Source of the DNA: an uncultured Gammaproteobacteria bacterium
Lineage (GTDB): Bacteria > Pseudomonadota > Gammaproteobacteria > Poriferisulfidales > GCA-002705445
Direction of reading: 5' to 3'
Assembly: GCA_913042035.1 (NCBI GenBank)
Contig: CAJWIN010000003.1
Span: 1-52,663, forward strand
Length of the DNA stretch: 52,663 bases
The position numbers and the translations under genes are program-made. How positions within the stretch are numbered: the first letter of the stretch is position 1; each line of letters begins with the position of its first letter. This document shows, piece by piece, positions 40,990-51,633 of the stretch. The notes beneath the pieces are model-generated. The model worked only from the letters and a program-made list of their open reading frames with translations. It searched no databases and was not told where the DNA came from.

Positions 40990-41655
40990 ATGAAAAATTT
41001 TATAGCCCCATCAATTTTATCAGCTGATTTTGCACAACTAGGAAAAGAAGTTGATAATGTAATATTAGCAGGTGCTGATATTATTCATTTTGATGTAATG
41101 GATAATCACTATGTTCCTAATTTAACTATAGGACCTCTTGTATGTAAATCACTTTCAGATTATGGAGTAAAGAAACCAATAGATGTTCATTTAATGACAT
41201 CTCCAGTAGATGATTTAATAGTGCAATTTTGTGATGCTGGAGCATCCATGATTTCATTTCATCCCGAAGCAACTCAACACATTGATAGAAGTATAGAGCT
41301 CATAAAGTCAAGAAATTGCAAAGCCGGTATTGCTCTTAATCCAGCCTCACCTCTATCACTTCTTGATCATATTCTCGATAAAATAGATTTTATCCTAATA
41401 ATGTCAGTTAATCCTGGTTTTGGAGGACAAAAATTTATTTCTAACTCACTTGAAAAAATTAAAAAATGCAAAGAAATGATTGATAATTCTAGTTATAACA
41501 TAGAAATAGAAGTTGATGGTGGAATAGGAATTAATAATATTAAAGATATAAAAAATGCCGGGGCTAATATATTTGTAGCCGGCTCAGCAATATTTAATTC
41601 AGATAGTTACAGCGATGCCATTGAAAAAATGAAGCAAGAAATTTCGGCTGACTAA
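40990..41655 (+). CDS. rpe: Ribulose-phosphate 3-epimerase
   Basis: 'IAPSILSADFAQLGKEVDNVILAGADIIHFDVMDNHYVPNLTIGP', 'MSVNPGFGGQKFI', 'EVDGGI'. Confidence 0.97.
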   Translation: MKNFIAPSILSADFAQLGKEVDNVILAGADIIHFDVMDNHYVPNLTIGPLVCKSLSDYGVKKPIDVHLMTSPVDDLIVQFCDAGASMISFHPEATQHIDRSIELIKSRNCKAGIALNPASPLSLLDHILDKIDFILIMSVNPGFGGQKFISNSLEKIKKCKEMIDNSSYNIEIEVDGGIGINNIKDIKNAGANIFVAGSAIFNSDSYSDAIEKMKQEISAD

Positions 41656-41659
41656 AAAA

Positions 41660-43123
41660 ATGACAAAAGAAGATTTTATAAAATTTGCTAGTCAAGGAAA
41701 TTCTAGAGTTTCTGTAAATAAGATAATCGAAGATTTTGACAAAAATCCTCTTCAAGTCTATAAAATCTTAAATAATAAAAATGCATTTTTATTTGAATCT
41801 GGTTCGAACAAAGGAAAGTGGAGCAGATACTCCATTATTGGAACCCAATCTAAAGAAATTATAAAAGTACAAGACAATATAATCACATATATTAATGATG
41901 GCCACACCAAAGAGATAGAAAGCAAAGATCCTTTGGGGTGGATAGAAAAGTTCTATGCTGAAAATAAAGTTTCTAATCTTCCAAAGGATGTTCCTTTTTC
42001 TGGAGGTTTAGTTGGTTATTTTGGATACGAAACAATTAGCTTGATTGAAGAAAAGTTAAAAAATAAAAAAAAAGATAGTTTAGGAGTCCCTGATATCTTT
42101 CTATTTGTGTGTAACGAAATTATTATATTTGATAATTTAAAAAAATGTATTCACATTATTGTAAATACAAAAACAAATGAAGAAAATAGTTACGAAAATT
42201 CAATCTCAAGAATTGACGAAATTGAAAAGTTAATCTGTAAAAAAAATAAAATACCTCCCTCAGAAAAAAATTTAGGCAAAGATGAGTTCACATCCTCATT
42301 TAAAAAAGAAAATTTTATGAGTGCTGTTAATAAAACAAAAGAATATATTTCTGATGGCGATGTTATGCAGGTTGTATTATCACAAAGATTAACAAAAAAA
42401 TTTGAAGGTAATCCAATTGACATGTATGAAGCTCTTAGAGACATGAACCCTTCACCATACATGTACTTTTTAGACATGGATGGATTTCAAATAATTGGAT
42501 CTTCTCCAGAAATTTTAGTTAAATTAGAAGATAAAAAAGTTACTGTTCGGCCAATTGCTGGAACAAGGCCAAGAGGTCAAGATGAGTTGGAAGATTTAAC
42601 GAATGAAAAAGATTTACTAAAAGACCCAAAAGAAATAGCAGAGCACTTAATGCTTATTGATCTTGGAAGGAATGATATTGGAAGAATATCTAAAGTCGGG
42701 ACTGTTAAGCTTACTGAAAAAATGATCATAGAAAGATATTCTCATGTAATGCATATCGTCTCTAATGTTACAGGAGAGATTGAGGATGATACAAAACCAC
42801 TTGATATATTAAGAGCAACTTTTCCTGCTGGAACTGTTTCCGGAGCCCCAAAAATTCGTGCAATGGAAATTATTAATGAGCTTGAACCTTTGAAAAGAGG
42901 TATATATTCTGGAGCAATAGGATATCTTTCTTGGACAGGTGATCTTGATACGGCATTATCTATTAGAACTGCTGTAATAAAAGATAATTTAATTCATGTT
43001 CAAGCAGGTGCTGGTATAGTTTATGATTCGGTACCAGAAACAGAATGGGAAGAAACTATGAATAAAGCTATGGCGCTTTTAAAAGCGTCTGAAAAAGTTA
43101 ATATCTCAAATGAGGATGCATAA
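41660..43123 (+). CDS. trpE: Anthranilate synthase component I
   Basis: 'PSPYMYFLDMDGFQIIGSSPEILVKLEDKKVTVRPIAGTRPRG', 'DLGRNDIGRI', 'FPAGTVSGAPKIRAMEII'. Confidence 0.97.
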   Translation: MTKEDFIKFASQGNSRVSVNKIIEDFDKNPLQVYKILNNKNAFLFESGSNKGKWSRYSIIGTQSKEIIKVQDNIITYINDGHTKEIESKDPLGWIEKFYAENKVSNLPKDVPFSGGLVGYFGYETISLIEEKLKNKKKDSLGVPDIFLFVCNEIIIFDNLKKCIHIIVNTKTNEENSYENSISRIDEIEKLICKKNKIPPSEKNLGKDEFTSSFKKENFMSAVNKTKEYISDGDVMQVVLSQRLTKKFEGNPIDMYEALRDMNPSPYMYFLDMDGFQIIGSSPEILVKLEDKKVTVRPIAGTRPRGQDELEDLTNEKDLLKDPKEIAEHLMLIDLGRNDIGRISKVGTVKLTEKMIIERYSHVMHIVSNVTGEIEDDTKPLDILRATFPAGTVSGAPKIRAMEIINELEPLKRGIYSGAIGYLSWTGDLDTALSIRTAVIKDNLIHVQAGAGIVYDSVPETEWEETMNKAMALLKASEKVNISNEDA

Positions 43124-43705
43124 ATGATTTTGATGATAGACAATTATGATTCTTTTACATATAACATAGTTCAATATTTAGGAGAACTAGGAGCAAATGT
43201 AAAAGTTGTTAGGAATGATATGATTTCTACAAAAGACATAGAGTATATGGAGCCAGAAAAAATTGTAATATCACCTGGGCCTTGTACTCCAAAAGAAGCT
43301 GGCATTTCAATCGAAGCCATAAATCACTTTCATTCTAAATTACCAATTCTCGGAATTTGTCTAGGACATCAAAGTATAGGAGCTGCTTTTGGTGGCAATA
43401 TAATAAAGGCTAAAAAAATTATGCATGGTAAAACATCATTAATATATCATCATCAAAACTATATATTTAAAGATCTGCCAACTCCTTATACAGCAACTAG
43501 ATATCACTCTTTAGTAATCGAGGAAGAAACTATGCCTGATTGCTTAGAAATTATTGCAGAAACCAAATCAGATGATAAAAGTGAAAACGAAATAATGGCA
43601 ATTAGACATAAAGATTTTCATACGTATGGTGTACAATTTCATCCAGAATCAATTATGAGTGAGCACGGGCATCAAATTTTAAAAAATTTTCTTGAAATTA
43701 AATGA
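43124..43705 (+). CDS. trpG: Anthranilate synthase component II (glutamine amidotransferase)
   Basis: '[29 protein letters not shown]', '[14 protein letters not shown]', '[12 protein letters not shown]', '[15 protein letters not shown]'. Confidence 0.97.
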   Translation: MILMIDNYDSFTYNIVQYLGELGANVKVVRNDMISTKDIEYMEPEKIVISPGPCTPKEAGISIEAINHFHSKLPILGICLGHQSIGAAFGGNIIKAKKIMHGKTSLIYHHQNYIFKDLPTPYTATRYHSLVIEEETMPDCLEIIAETKSDDKSENEIMAIRHKDFHTYGVQFHPESIMSEHGHQILKNFLEIK

Positions 43706-45513
43706 ATATAAATGAAGCAGTAGAAAAGTTTTCGTCTGGCGAAAATCTGAAAAAAAACGAAATTAAAGAAGTATTTCTAAGTATTATGAATAATGAATGC
43801 AATGATGCTGAGATTATTGCTTTTTTGATGACACTTAAAACCAAAGGGGAAACCGTTGAAGAAATTGCAGGTGCTGCTGAAGTTTTAAGAGAAATGTGTC
43901 AAAAATTAAAATTAGGTTCAAACGAATTAGTTGATACCTGTGGAACTGGTGGAGATGGGCAAAATACTTTTAATATATCAACTGCTTCAGCTATTGTAGC
44001 TGCGGCTGCAGGTGTAAAAATTGCTAAACATGGAAATAAATCAATTTCTAGTAAATCAGGTAGTGCTGATCTTCTAGAATATTCAGGAATCAATATTGAT
44101 TTAGATGAAGAGCAAGCAAAAAAATGTTTTGATGACCACGGTATTACATTTATGTTTGCCCCAAAATATCATAAAGCAATGAAGAGTGTCTCAACTGTTA
44201 GAAAAAATATTAAAACAAGAACAATTTTTAATGTATTAGGACCACTGTCTAATCCTGCAAATGCAAATTTTCAAATTTTAGGAGTTTATGATAAAGATTT
44301 AATTTTGCCAATTGCTAAGGTATTAAAAGATATTGGCATACAAAAAGCTTTGGTGGTCCATTCGGAAGATGGGCTAGATGAAATATCTTGCGAAAAAAAT
44401 ACATATATTGCTGAACTAAAAGACGGTGATATCTCTGAATATATAATTAACCCTAAAGATTTTGACTTGCAAGTTACATCACTAGAGTCTTTAAAAGTAA
44501 ATACAGTTGAAGAAAGTTATAAAATTTTTATCAAGATGTTAAATAATCAAGACGAAGCAGCAGTTAATATTGTGAGTTTAAATGCTGGTGCTGCAATATA
44601 TATTTCTGGAATTAAAAATGATCTAAAAAGTGGGATAGAGCTTGCAAAAGAAATTATTATTTCTGGGGCAGCTATGAAAAAATTTGATGATATTAAAAAT
44701 TCTATGCCCGAAAAAGTAAAAACACCTAAAATTTTGGAAGAAATTTTGGAAAATAAAGCAAAAGAGGTAGCCGAGAGAAAGACAAAAATTTCGGTTCAGG
44801 ATTTAAAAGAAATTGACTATATGAGATCTTTAAGAAGAGATTTTAAAACTGCATTGCTAAATAAAATTAGACAAAATAAAAATGCCGTAATCGCAGAAAT
44901 AAAGAGAGCTTCTCCTTCCATGGGGGAACTTAATATGAATATTATTCCAGCAAAGGTTGCTTCTGATTTTGAAACTATGGGGGCTGCTTGTTTATCTGTC
45001 TTGACAGATGCTAAATACTTTAAAGGTTCAGGCGCTATTTTAGAAATGGCAAAAAAAGGTTGTGGCATTCCTGTCCTTAGAAAAGATTTCATTATAGATG
45101 AATATCAAATAGACGAATCTGTAACCATGGGTGCTGATTGTATATTACTTATAGCTTCTGCTTTAGAAAAAAACTTAATGAAAAAACTTTATGACGCTGC
45201 AAAAATTAGAGATTTAGACGTAATTGTTGAAGTTCATGATCATAGTGAGCTTGAAGTTGCTCTTGAAATAGATTGCGACATTATTGGTATTAATAATAGA
45301 AATCTTCATACCTTTGAAGTTGATTTAAATACGACAGTGAATTTAATACAATATTTAAAGAATGATCAGCTTGTAATTGCCGAGAGTGGAATTCATACTA
45401 GTCAAGACGTTAAAAAAATGAATGATTGTGGAATAAATACTTTTTTAGTTGGTGAGTCATTCATGACCACAAATGATCCGATAAATAAATTTAAAGAAAT
45501 ATTTATAAAGTAA
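43702..45513 (+). CDS. trpDC: Fused anthranilate phosphoribosyltransferase (TrpD) - indole-3-glycerol-phosphate synthase (TrpC)
   Basis: N-half '[39 protein letters not shown]...[10 protein letters not shown]'; C-half '[17 protein letters not shown]...[14 protein letters not shown]...[14 protein letters not shown]...[11 protein letters not shown]'; one continuous 603-aa frame. Confidence 0.96.
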   Translation: MNINEAVEKFSSGENLKKNEIKEVFLSIMNNECNDAEIIAFLMTLKTKGETVEEIAGAAEVLREMCQKLKLGSNELVDTCGTGGDGQNTFNISTASAIVAAAAGVKIAKHGNKSISSKSGSADLLEYSGINIDLDEEQAKKCFDDHGITFMFAPKYHKAMKSVSTVRKNIKTRTIFNVLGPLSNPANANFQILGVYDKDLILPIAKVLKDIGIQKALVVHSEDGLDEISCEKNTYIAELKDGDISEYIINPKDFDLQVTSLESLKVNTVEESYKIFIKMLNNQDEAAVNIVSLNAGAAIYISGIKNDLKSGIELAKEIIISGAAMKKFDDIKNSMPEKVKTPKILEEILENKAKEVAERKTKISVQDLKEIDYMRSLRRDFKTALLNKIRQNKNAVIAEIKRASPSMGELNMNIIPAKVASDFETMGAACLSVLTDAKYFKGSGAILEMAKKGCGIPVLRKDFIIDEYQIDESVTMGADCILLIASALEKNLMKKLYDAAKIRDLDVIVEVHDHSELEVALEIDCDIIGINNRNLHTFEVDLNTTVNLIQYLKNDQLVIAESGIHTSQDVKKMNDCGINTFLVGESFMTTNDPINKFKEIFIK

Positions 45514-45514
45514 A

Positions 45515-46087
45515 TTGAAAATTGTAATTAAAAATTGTTCGCAGTGTGGATCAAGTAATATCAATTTTTCTGTTCCTTCCGGCGATAACAGAAATAGATA
45601 TATTTGCAAAGACTGTGGTTACATTCATTATCAAAATCCTAATATTGTTGCGGGCTCTATTTTAGAATGGAACAATAAAATCTTATTGTGCAAAAGAGCT
45701 ATAGAGCCTAGAATTAATTGCTGGACATTGCCCGCTGGTTTTTTGGAAAATGAAGAACCTCTAGAAGCTGGAGCTGCAAGAGAATGTATTGAAGAAGCAA
45801 ACGCATACTCTGATGATATGAGAATTTTCTCTATCTATAGTCTAGTGCATATCAGTCAAATATACATTATGTATTATGGAACTCTGAAGGATGGCAAACA
45901 TAGTCCAGGCCCAGAAGAATCTTTTGACACAAAATTATATAGTAAAGATGAAATCCCTTGGAGTGAATTAGCTTTTCCAATTATTAATGAGAATCTTGAA
46001 TTATTTTATGAAAAAGGGATAACAAATACTCCTCATACAGGAAGTGTTGATAAAGTTAACAACGAATACATAATCACTAGAAACTAA
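45515..46087 (+). CDS. NUDIX hydrolase with N-terminal zinc ribbon (TTG start)
   Basis: 'CSQCGSSNINF...YICKDCGYIHYQNPNIVAGSI' ribbon; Nudix box 'GFLENEEPLEAGAARECIEEANA'. Confidence 0.9.
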   Translation: MKIVIKNCSQCGSSNINFSVPSGDNRNRYICKDCGYIHYQNPNIVAGSILEWNNKILLCKRAIEPRINCWTLPAGFLENEEPLEAGAARECIEEANAYSDDMRIFSIYSLVHISQIYIMYYGTLKDGKHSPGPEESFDTKLYSKDEIPWSELAFPIINENLELFYEKGITNTPHTGSVDKVNNEYIITRN

Positions 46088-46091
46088 TTTA

Positions 46092-46280
46092 ATGGATATC
46101 AATGAAAAGGAATCTTATTGTCCTTACTGCGGAGAAGTCATCTCTTTGTTAATTGATGACTCAGTAAGTAGTCAAGAGTATGTAGAAGATTGTCAAGTGT
46201 GTTGCAGCCCAATCTTAATTAGTGTAGAAATTGATTATGAAGAAAATATATATATAAATACTAAAAAAGAAAACGAATAA
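46092..46280 (+). CDS. CPXCG motif-containing cysteine-rich small protein
   Basis: 'YCPYCGEVISLLIDDS...YVEDCQVCCSPI'. Confidence 0.88.
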   Translation: MDINEKESYCPYCGEVISLLIDDSVSSQEYVEDCQVCCSPILISVEIDYEENIYINTKKENE

Positions 46281-46906
46281 TGAATTTAACATTGATCTTA
46301 ACAGTTGCGCCACCGCTTCTTATCGTAGCGTATATTATCAAGGCTGATAAGTTTCCAGAACCTACGGGTTTATGTATCAGTACTTTTCTTTTAGGCTGTT
46401 TACTATGTATTCCTGCCGCATCACTCAATAATTATTTTATCCCTGATCTAAGTTATGCATATTTAGCCGGTTTTACTGAAGAATCATTGAAATTCGCTGC
46501 TATTTATTTTTACATTAGAAAAAAAACAGATTTTGATGAGCCTATGGATGCTATTGTATATGGTACACTGATATCACTTGGTTTCGCTACGCTCGAAAAT
46601 TTTCAATATGTCTATAATGCAGGAAATCCAGATTTCATCGCAATACTAAGATCTTTTACTGCAATACCGCTTCATGCTTGCTGCGGAATTATTATGGGTT
46701 ATTATTTTGGCCTTTATATATTTAAAGATAGAAATAAATTAAATCTTTTTAAGTCTTTATTCTTTGCTATATCTTTTCACGCTACATATAATTATTTTGC
46801 CACAAGAAATGTTTTATTAATGTTTATAGTCCTAATAATACTAATTTCATTTGCTAGGAAATTACACAAATTATTAAAAATTGAGCAATTGTCGAAACAA
46901 AATTAG
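46280..46906 (+). CDS. PrsW family intramembrane metalloprotease
   Basis: Polytopic; 'AGFTEESLKF' (EExxK-like), 'GFATLENFQYV', 'AIPLHACCGIIMGYYFG', 'SFHATYNY'. Confidence 0.88.
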   Translation: MNLTLILTVAPPLLIVAYIIKADKFPEPTGLCISTFLLGCLLCIPAASLNNYFIPDLSYAYLAGFTEESLKFAAIYFYIRKKTDFDEPMDAIVYGTLISLGFATLENFQYVYNAGNPDFIAILRSFTAIPLHACCGIIMGYYFGLYIFKDRNKLNLFKSLFFAISFHATYNYFATRNVLLMFIVLIILISFARKLHKLLKIEQLSKQN

Positions 46907-46915
46907 AAAAACTTC

Positions 46916-47629
46916 TTATAATTTTAAATAGGGGTCATCTGCAAAATCTAGTGTAAGCATTAAACGCTTCTGCTCATTTTTTTCTACCTTTGGTGAGCGA
47001 TGAATTAGTCCAGCGCCCTCATTACCTTTCCAGCTTTCGCCTTTTAAAAGACCAACATGCCCTGCACTAAGTTGTTCAATGTCATCATATTTTTTAAATA
47101 TTCCTGTATCTTCGTCAAGTTTTCCATGACTTACTTCGCCTAATTTACTTCGATCTGCTAAGTGGTGTGGAAGCCACTCAGTTGCAGTACCATGATAAGT
47201 AGTTATCAAGCGACAAGGTACTCTATCGACATGGAATCTAGGGCACATTGCATAATCAAGTATTTTTAATTTAAATACTGCTTGCTTTAAATCAAATAAA
47301 TCACAAAATATATAAACTAACTCTGAAATATCTTTACTTAAACCTAAGACATCTTCATTCAATTCAATTTTTGAATCTAGCATTTCATTAACATCTGTCG
47401 ATTTAATTACTTCAGAAATTTCAAGGTGCGGATAATTTTGAATAATATTATTTGCTGCAAGCGCAATTTTACTATTTAGCTTACGTTGCCAAATAGAGAT
47501 ATTAACTTGTTCCTGATAAATTTCAGATAATGCGGAAGAAGTATTTCCAATATAACAAGAACGATTTAAGGATGAAGGAATTTTTGGTTTAAAACAATAT
47601 TTAATTATATTCACGCACTTTCCTTCCAT
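46916..47629 (-). CDS. DUF1826-like protein (zinc-homeostasis associated)
   Basis: '[36 protein letters not shown]'; overlaps the 3' end of the COG0523 GTPase gene, as in known zinc-responsive loci. Confidence 0.8.
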   Translation of the reverse strand: MEGKCVNIIKYCFKPKIPSSLNRSCYIGNTSSALSEIYQEQVNISIWQRKLNSKIALAANNIIQNYPHLEISEVIKSTDVNEMLDSKIELNEDVLGLSKDISELVYIFCDLFDLKQAVFKLKILDYAMCPRFHVDRVPCRLITTYHGTATEWLPHHLADRSKLGEVSHGKLDEDTGIFKKYDDIEQLSAGHVGLLKGESWKGNEGAGLIHRSPKVEKNEQKRLMLTLDFADDPYLKL

Positions 47630-48822
47630 TCATCTGGGAATGGGTCCGTAAATTTAGCCCAGTGATTTTTTCCTTGAAGTAAATCTTCATCAGACAAAAG
47701 ACATGCATCCAATTCCTTAAAAACCTGATCCTTATCTAATCCTTGGCCAATAAATACTATTTCTTGTCGCATATCACCAAACGGTTCTTCCCAATTTTCT
47801 TTAATTGAATCTAGAGAATCTTGATCTAGCGGCCATTGATCTTCTGGAACAGCTTTCCAAAACATGCCTGCAAAACCATAGCGTGCAATACCACCTGCTT
47901 GACTCCAATGCCCTGCAAACTGGGGTCTGGTTGCAAGCCAAAAATAACCTTTGGAACGAATAAGTTTGCCTGAGAGATTTTTATTATGCAGAAAATCAAA
48001 AAACTTTTGTGGATAGAACGGTTTTCTAGCTTTGTAGGCAAAACTACTTATTCCGTACTCTTCTGTTTCTGGAATATGTTCACCACGCATTTCTTTTAAC
48101 CAACCTGGTGCTTCTTCAGCCTTTTCAAAATCAAATAAACCGGTATTTAAAATTTCTTCAACATCAATTTCACCCTTAGAAATAGGAATAATTTTTGCGT
48201 GGGTGTTTAAAGTTTTTATAATTGCAATTAATTTTTTAACATCTTCTTTTTTAACTAAATCTGTCTTACTGATTAATAGAACATCAGCAAACTCAATTTG
48301 ATCAACCAATAAATCTGCTACGCTTCGCTCGTCTTCTTCACCTAAAGATTCTAACGACTCTCCAGCATCTTTTAAATATTTAGCTTCCTCATAATCTTTT
48401 AAGAAGTTCACTGCATCAACCACGGTTACCATTGTATCTAGTTTTGAAACATCTGATAATGAAACTCCATCTTCATCTGCAAAAGTAAAAGTTTCTGCAA
48501 CAGGCAAAGGCTCAGATATACCTGTCGATTCAATAACTAAATAATCAAAACGTCCTTCTTTTGCCAATTTATTTACTTCTAATAATAAATCTTCACGTAA
48601 AGTGCAACAAATACAACCATTACTCATTTCAACTAACTTTTCTTCTTTATGGCTAAGCTCCACTTCGTTTTGGATCATAGAGCTATCAATATTAATCTCA
48701 CTCATGTCGTTCACAATAACTGCAACCTTTTTGTCCTGCCTGTTATTTAATATATGAGTTAAGACTGTTGTTTTTCCAGCGCCAAGAAAGCCTGAAAGCA
48801 CAGTAACGGGTAATTTGTTCAT
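47611..48822 (-). CDS. COG0523 / CobW-family GTP-binding metallochaperone (ZigA-like)
   Basis: '[45 protein letters not shown]', metal-binding '[15 protein letters not shown]', 'SKTDLV'. Confidence 0.93.
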   Translation of the reverse strand: MNKLPVTVLSGFLGAGKTTVLTHILNNRQDKKVAVIVNDMSEINIDSSMIQNEVELSHKEEKLVEMSNGCICCTLREDLLLEVNKLAKEGRFDYLVIESTGISEPLPVAETFTFADEDGVSLSDVSKLDTMVTVVDAVNFLKDYEEAKYLKDAGESLESLGEEDERSVADLLVDQIEFADVLLISKTDLVKKEDVKKLIAIIKTLNTHAKIIPISKGEIDVEEILNTGLFDFEKAEEAPGWLKEMRGEHIPETEEYGISSFAYKARKPFYPQKFFDFLHNKNLSGKLIRSKGYFWLATRPQFAGHWSQAGGIARYGFAGMFWKAVPEDQWPLDQDSLDSIKENWEEPFGDMRQEIVFIGQGLDKDQVFKELDACLLSDEDLLQGKNHWAKFTDPFPDEWKESA

Positions 48823-48850
48823 TGGAATCCACTCTTTTGAAATAAATAAT

Positions 48851-48867
48851 ATGTTATATTATAACAT
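48851..48867. promoter_or_regulatory. Putative Zur box upstream of the COG0523 GTPase/DUF1826 pair
   Basis: ATGTTATA-T-TATAACAT, perfect 8-bp arms around one base, matching the gammaproteobacterial Zur consensus core GTTATAwTATAAC; 29-45 nt upstream of the start codon. Confidence 0.85.
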
Positions 48868-48977
48868 TATATAAGTGGTTTCAAATTATTTTGGAAAAAG
48901 AGTGCTACTGACTAATTGAATTTATTTTTTTGTTTTTATTCCCGTCTCTTTTTTGGAAAATTTAATTAACTTTATAT

Positions 48978-49343
48978 TTATAAAATTTTTGTTTCTTTAA
49001 GATCTTTCCATTCATTATCACTATAAATTTCAATTTTCGTTGTTTCTAAATTTACATCACCAGTTCCATCTTCAAATTCTGTTTTCTCATTATTGTGAGG
49101 ATTTTTCTTTGCCTGATCAATGTAATCATATTCACTCAAAGACTCTCCTTCCCATCTTGCATCAAGATCATCTACTACATCTTCCCATTTTTTTATGGTG
49201 GATGACTCACCATCGCTATCGAAAGATGCCTGACCATCTTCATATGATCTCTCACATTCTATGATAACTTCCTCAGCTGTTGGTAAACCCCAATGTGTTT
49301 CAGGCGAACACTCAAACTTAAAATATACTTTATAAGATGCCAT
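48978..49343 (-). CDS. Hypothetical acidic protein, 121 aa
   Basis: 'MASYKVYFKFECSPETHWGLPTAEEVIIECERSYEDGQ...'; downstream of and co-oriented with the KAP NTPase; no family recognised. Confidence 0.6.
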   Translation of the reverse strand: MASYKVYFKFECSPETHWGLPTAEEVIIECERSYEDGQASFDSDGESSTIKKWEDVVDDLDARWEGESLSEYDYIDQAKKNPHNNEKTEFEDGTGDVNLETTKIEIYSDNEWKDLKETKIL

Positions 49344-49440
49344 GATACTTCTTTAAATTCCTCGTAATCTTCATCTTTACTTATTATCTTTAAATATTAT
49401 GTTTACACAATAGTTTTATGCCTAAATTTTATTTAATGAT

Positions 49441-51531
49441 TCAACTAACTTCATAAGTATAATCTGGATCCAAATATTTTTTACAGGCCTCAACAATTTT
49501 AGGATTTTCAGGATTTTTATAATTAAGGTTTACTGTAACAGATGAAATAGTTCCTTTGGCGTAACTAATGTTCAGTCTTTTTTTCCAGTTCTCTGTTAGA
49601 GCCATGTCTGCGGAACTTTTTAATACCTTCAAATATTTTTCTTTATTTTCTTCATAAAATTTTAAACTTGGAATAACAAAGCCACATCTCTCGCTACCGC
49701 GAGTCGAATAATGTTTTGTTTCTACAAATTTTTTAATTACATAAGGTTTGTTATTCCCAACCATTGGCATTTTATAATCATTATCATAATGTCTCAAGAT
49801 ATCACAGTATATTTTTCCTTTTTCTTTACAACCACCAAACCCTAAAAGCTTATGTTTTTCTATGTAGCAAGTGATCTCTCCAGCATACATGATTTCTGCC
49901 TCCGGAAAATTCTCTTTAATATCATCATGCAGAACTCGAATAAATTTTGCTGCCTCTTCATCTAATTGTTGACTGGATGCCCATCCATCATCAGTTGGTT
50001 CACCTGTTTTATCTAGAAGCCAAGCATCTAAACCATCAAGATATCTTCGTTTATAAGCACCCTCTCGTTCTGGAAGTACTATTTGCCCTTGATCTGTGCT
50101 TGTAACGCTCGTAACAGATGTTTCATTTAAAATTTCTGCAATAATTGATCCAAGATCTTCTTGTTTATCAGCCAGCAGATCATCTTTTATATAACTAAAG
50201 AATTTTGAAATATCTGCTGCTCTTGGCTTAAGTCTAGGGCGACCATAGCAGATTCTAAATAAAGCTTGTTCCCACTCTTCATTGAAATCATCGGTTTTCT
50301 TCGCTGTTTCAAACTCAGTATCAAATATTTTCTTCGTTTCTTCCGAGGTTTTATGGGCGTGCGCTCCTGCCCTTTCTTCAGAGCGATTAGTTTCTTTAAA
50401 GGCTAATTCATCATTCCACAAAATAAAATTTGGTTCTCTTGAAAGTAAACTATAAACCGGCGGAAAGGCGATTTGTAAACACAATAAAGCAAACAGAATA
50501 AATTTTTCATCTTCCTGATTGATTGATTTTGCATCATCATTTGGATCAGATGTTATCCCTTCTTTTTTATTTTTCTCTTGTGCTATCTGTTTTTCTTCCG
50601 AAAAAATCTGAATCAAAGAAACTGAATTCACTAAACGCTTTATTGATCTTGGGTTTCCACCGATTGTTCGCATGATAATTTCACGTACAGCCAGATCGTC
50701 CAAGCCATCTCCTTCTACAAATCCAATTTCTACCAACAATGAATTTACATACTGGCCAATATTATATTGACCCATAGGCATCATAAATGGTAATTGAATA
50801 ATCTTATCAAAAAACGCTCTGAACTCCCATTCATTCTCAGCTGTTTGCTTACCAAATTTATCTTCTAACCCCTTTACTACAACTTGATAATCAATAGCTA
50901 AAATAAATACACACTTTGGAACACTAAAAATATTTTTAAGAAGCTCCAAAATAGCAACTGCATTCTTTGGTTCAATTCGATCGAGATCGTCAACATAAAT
51001 AATAACTTTTTCATATGGGTTAGTATCTCGTTTTGCCATCTCCTCAACAACACTAGTAAGCTGCTTTCTTAAAGCTGATATGCTAACACCGCTTGATGAC
51101 GTAAGTTCTTCTGCAACTTTACCAGCTTCTAAACCTAAAGTAGCAGAAGCTCCAATTCTCAAAGCTCCTTTTAAGATAACCTGAGCACCTTTTTTAATTT
51201 TTTCGACTCGTTCTTTGTTTGGATCTGCTTCTACTAGCTCGTCAATCATTCTGGTGACAATTTTAAGAAGCGCTTCTTCTGGGGAAGACAATAGAGAATA
51301 CTCCCAAGCATTTATCCATATTTGTTTTACTTTTTCTTGTGATTCAAACGAGTGATGAATTGAATTTATTAAAGATGTTTTCCCGCTTCCCCATTCACCT
51401 TGAATACCTACGGTGATTGGAGTACTAGTTTCATTAATAAACTTAATAAGAGAGTTAGTATGTAATTCAATACCTAGATTGTCTTTCTTTCCACCAGGAT
51501 TAGCTTCGTCTATTATTCCAATCTTTTTCAT
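49441..51531 (-). CDS. KAP family P-loop NTPase with additional C-terminal region
   Basis: Walker A 'GIQGEWGSGKTSLINSI', Walker B 'KVIIYVDDLDRIEPKNAVAILELLKNIFSVPKCVFILAID', 'GGNPRSIKRLVNS'. Confidence 0.88.
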   Translation of the reverse strand: MKKIGIIDEANPGGKKDNLGIELHTNSLIKFINETSTPITVGIQGEWGSGKTSLINSIHHSFESQEKVKQIWINAWEYSLLSSPEEALLKIVTRMIDELVEADPNKERVEKIKKGAQVILKGALRIGASATLGLEAGKVAEELTSSSGVSISALRKQLTSVVEEMAKRDTNPYEKVIIYVDDLDRIEPKNAVAILELLKNIFSVPKCVFILAIDYQVVVKGLEDKFGKQTAENEWEFRAFFDKIIQLPFMMPMGQYNIGQYVNSLLVEIGFVEGDGLDDLAVREIIMRTIGGNPRSIKRLVNSVSLIQIFSEEKQIAQEKNKKEGITSDPNDDAKSINQEDEKFILFALLCLQIAFPPVYSLLSREPNFILWNDELAFKETNRSEERAGAHAHKTSEETKKIFDTEFETAKKTDDFNEEWEQALFRICYGRPRLKPRAADISKFFSYIKDDLLADKQEDLGSIIAEILNETSVTSVTSTDQGQIVLPEREGAYKRRYLDGLDAWLLDKTGEPTDDGWASSQQLDEEAAKFIRVLHDDIKENFPEAEIMYAGEITCYIEKHKLLGFGGCKEKGKIYCDILRHYDNDYKMPMVGNNKPYVIKKFVETKHYSTRGSERCGFVIPSLKFYEENKEKYLKVLKSSADMALTENWKKRLNISYAKGTISSVTVNLNYKNPENPKIVEACKKYLDPDYTYEVS

Positions 51532-51633
51532 TATTTTAATTCTTGTTATTATTGTTATTTAACTGAAATTAATATATACATATTAGACACTTACATATAA
51601 AACACAAGAGTAAAATCTAGGGGGGATAGGAAG

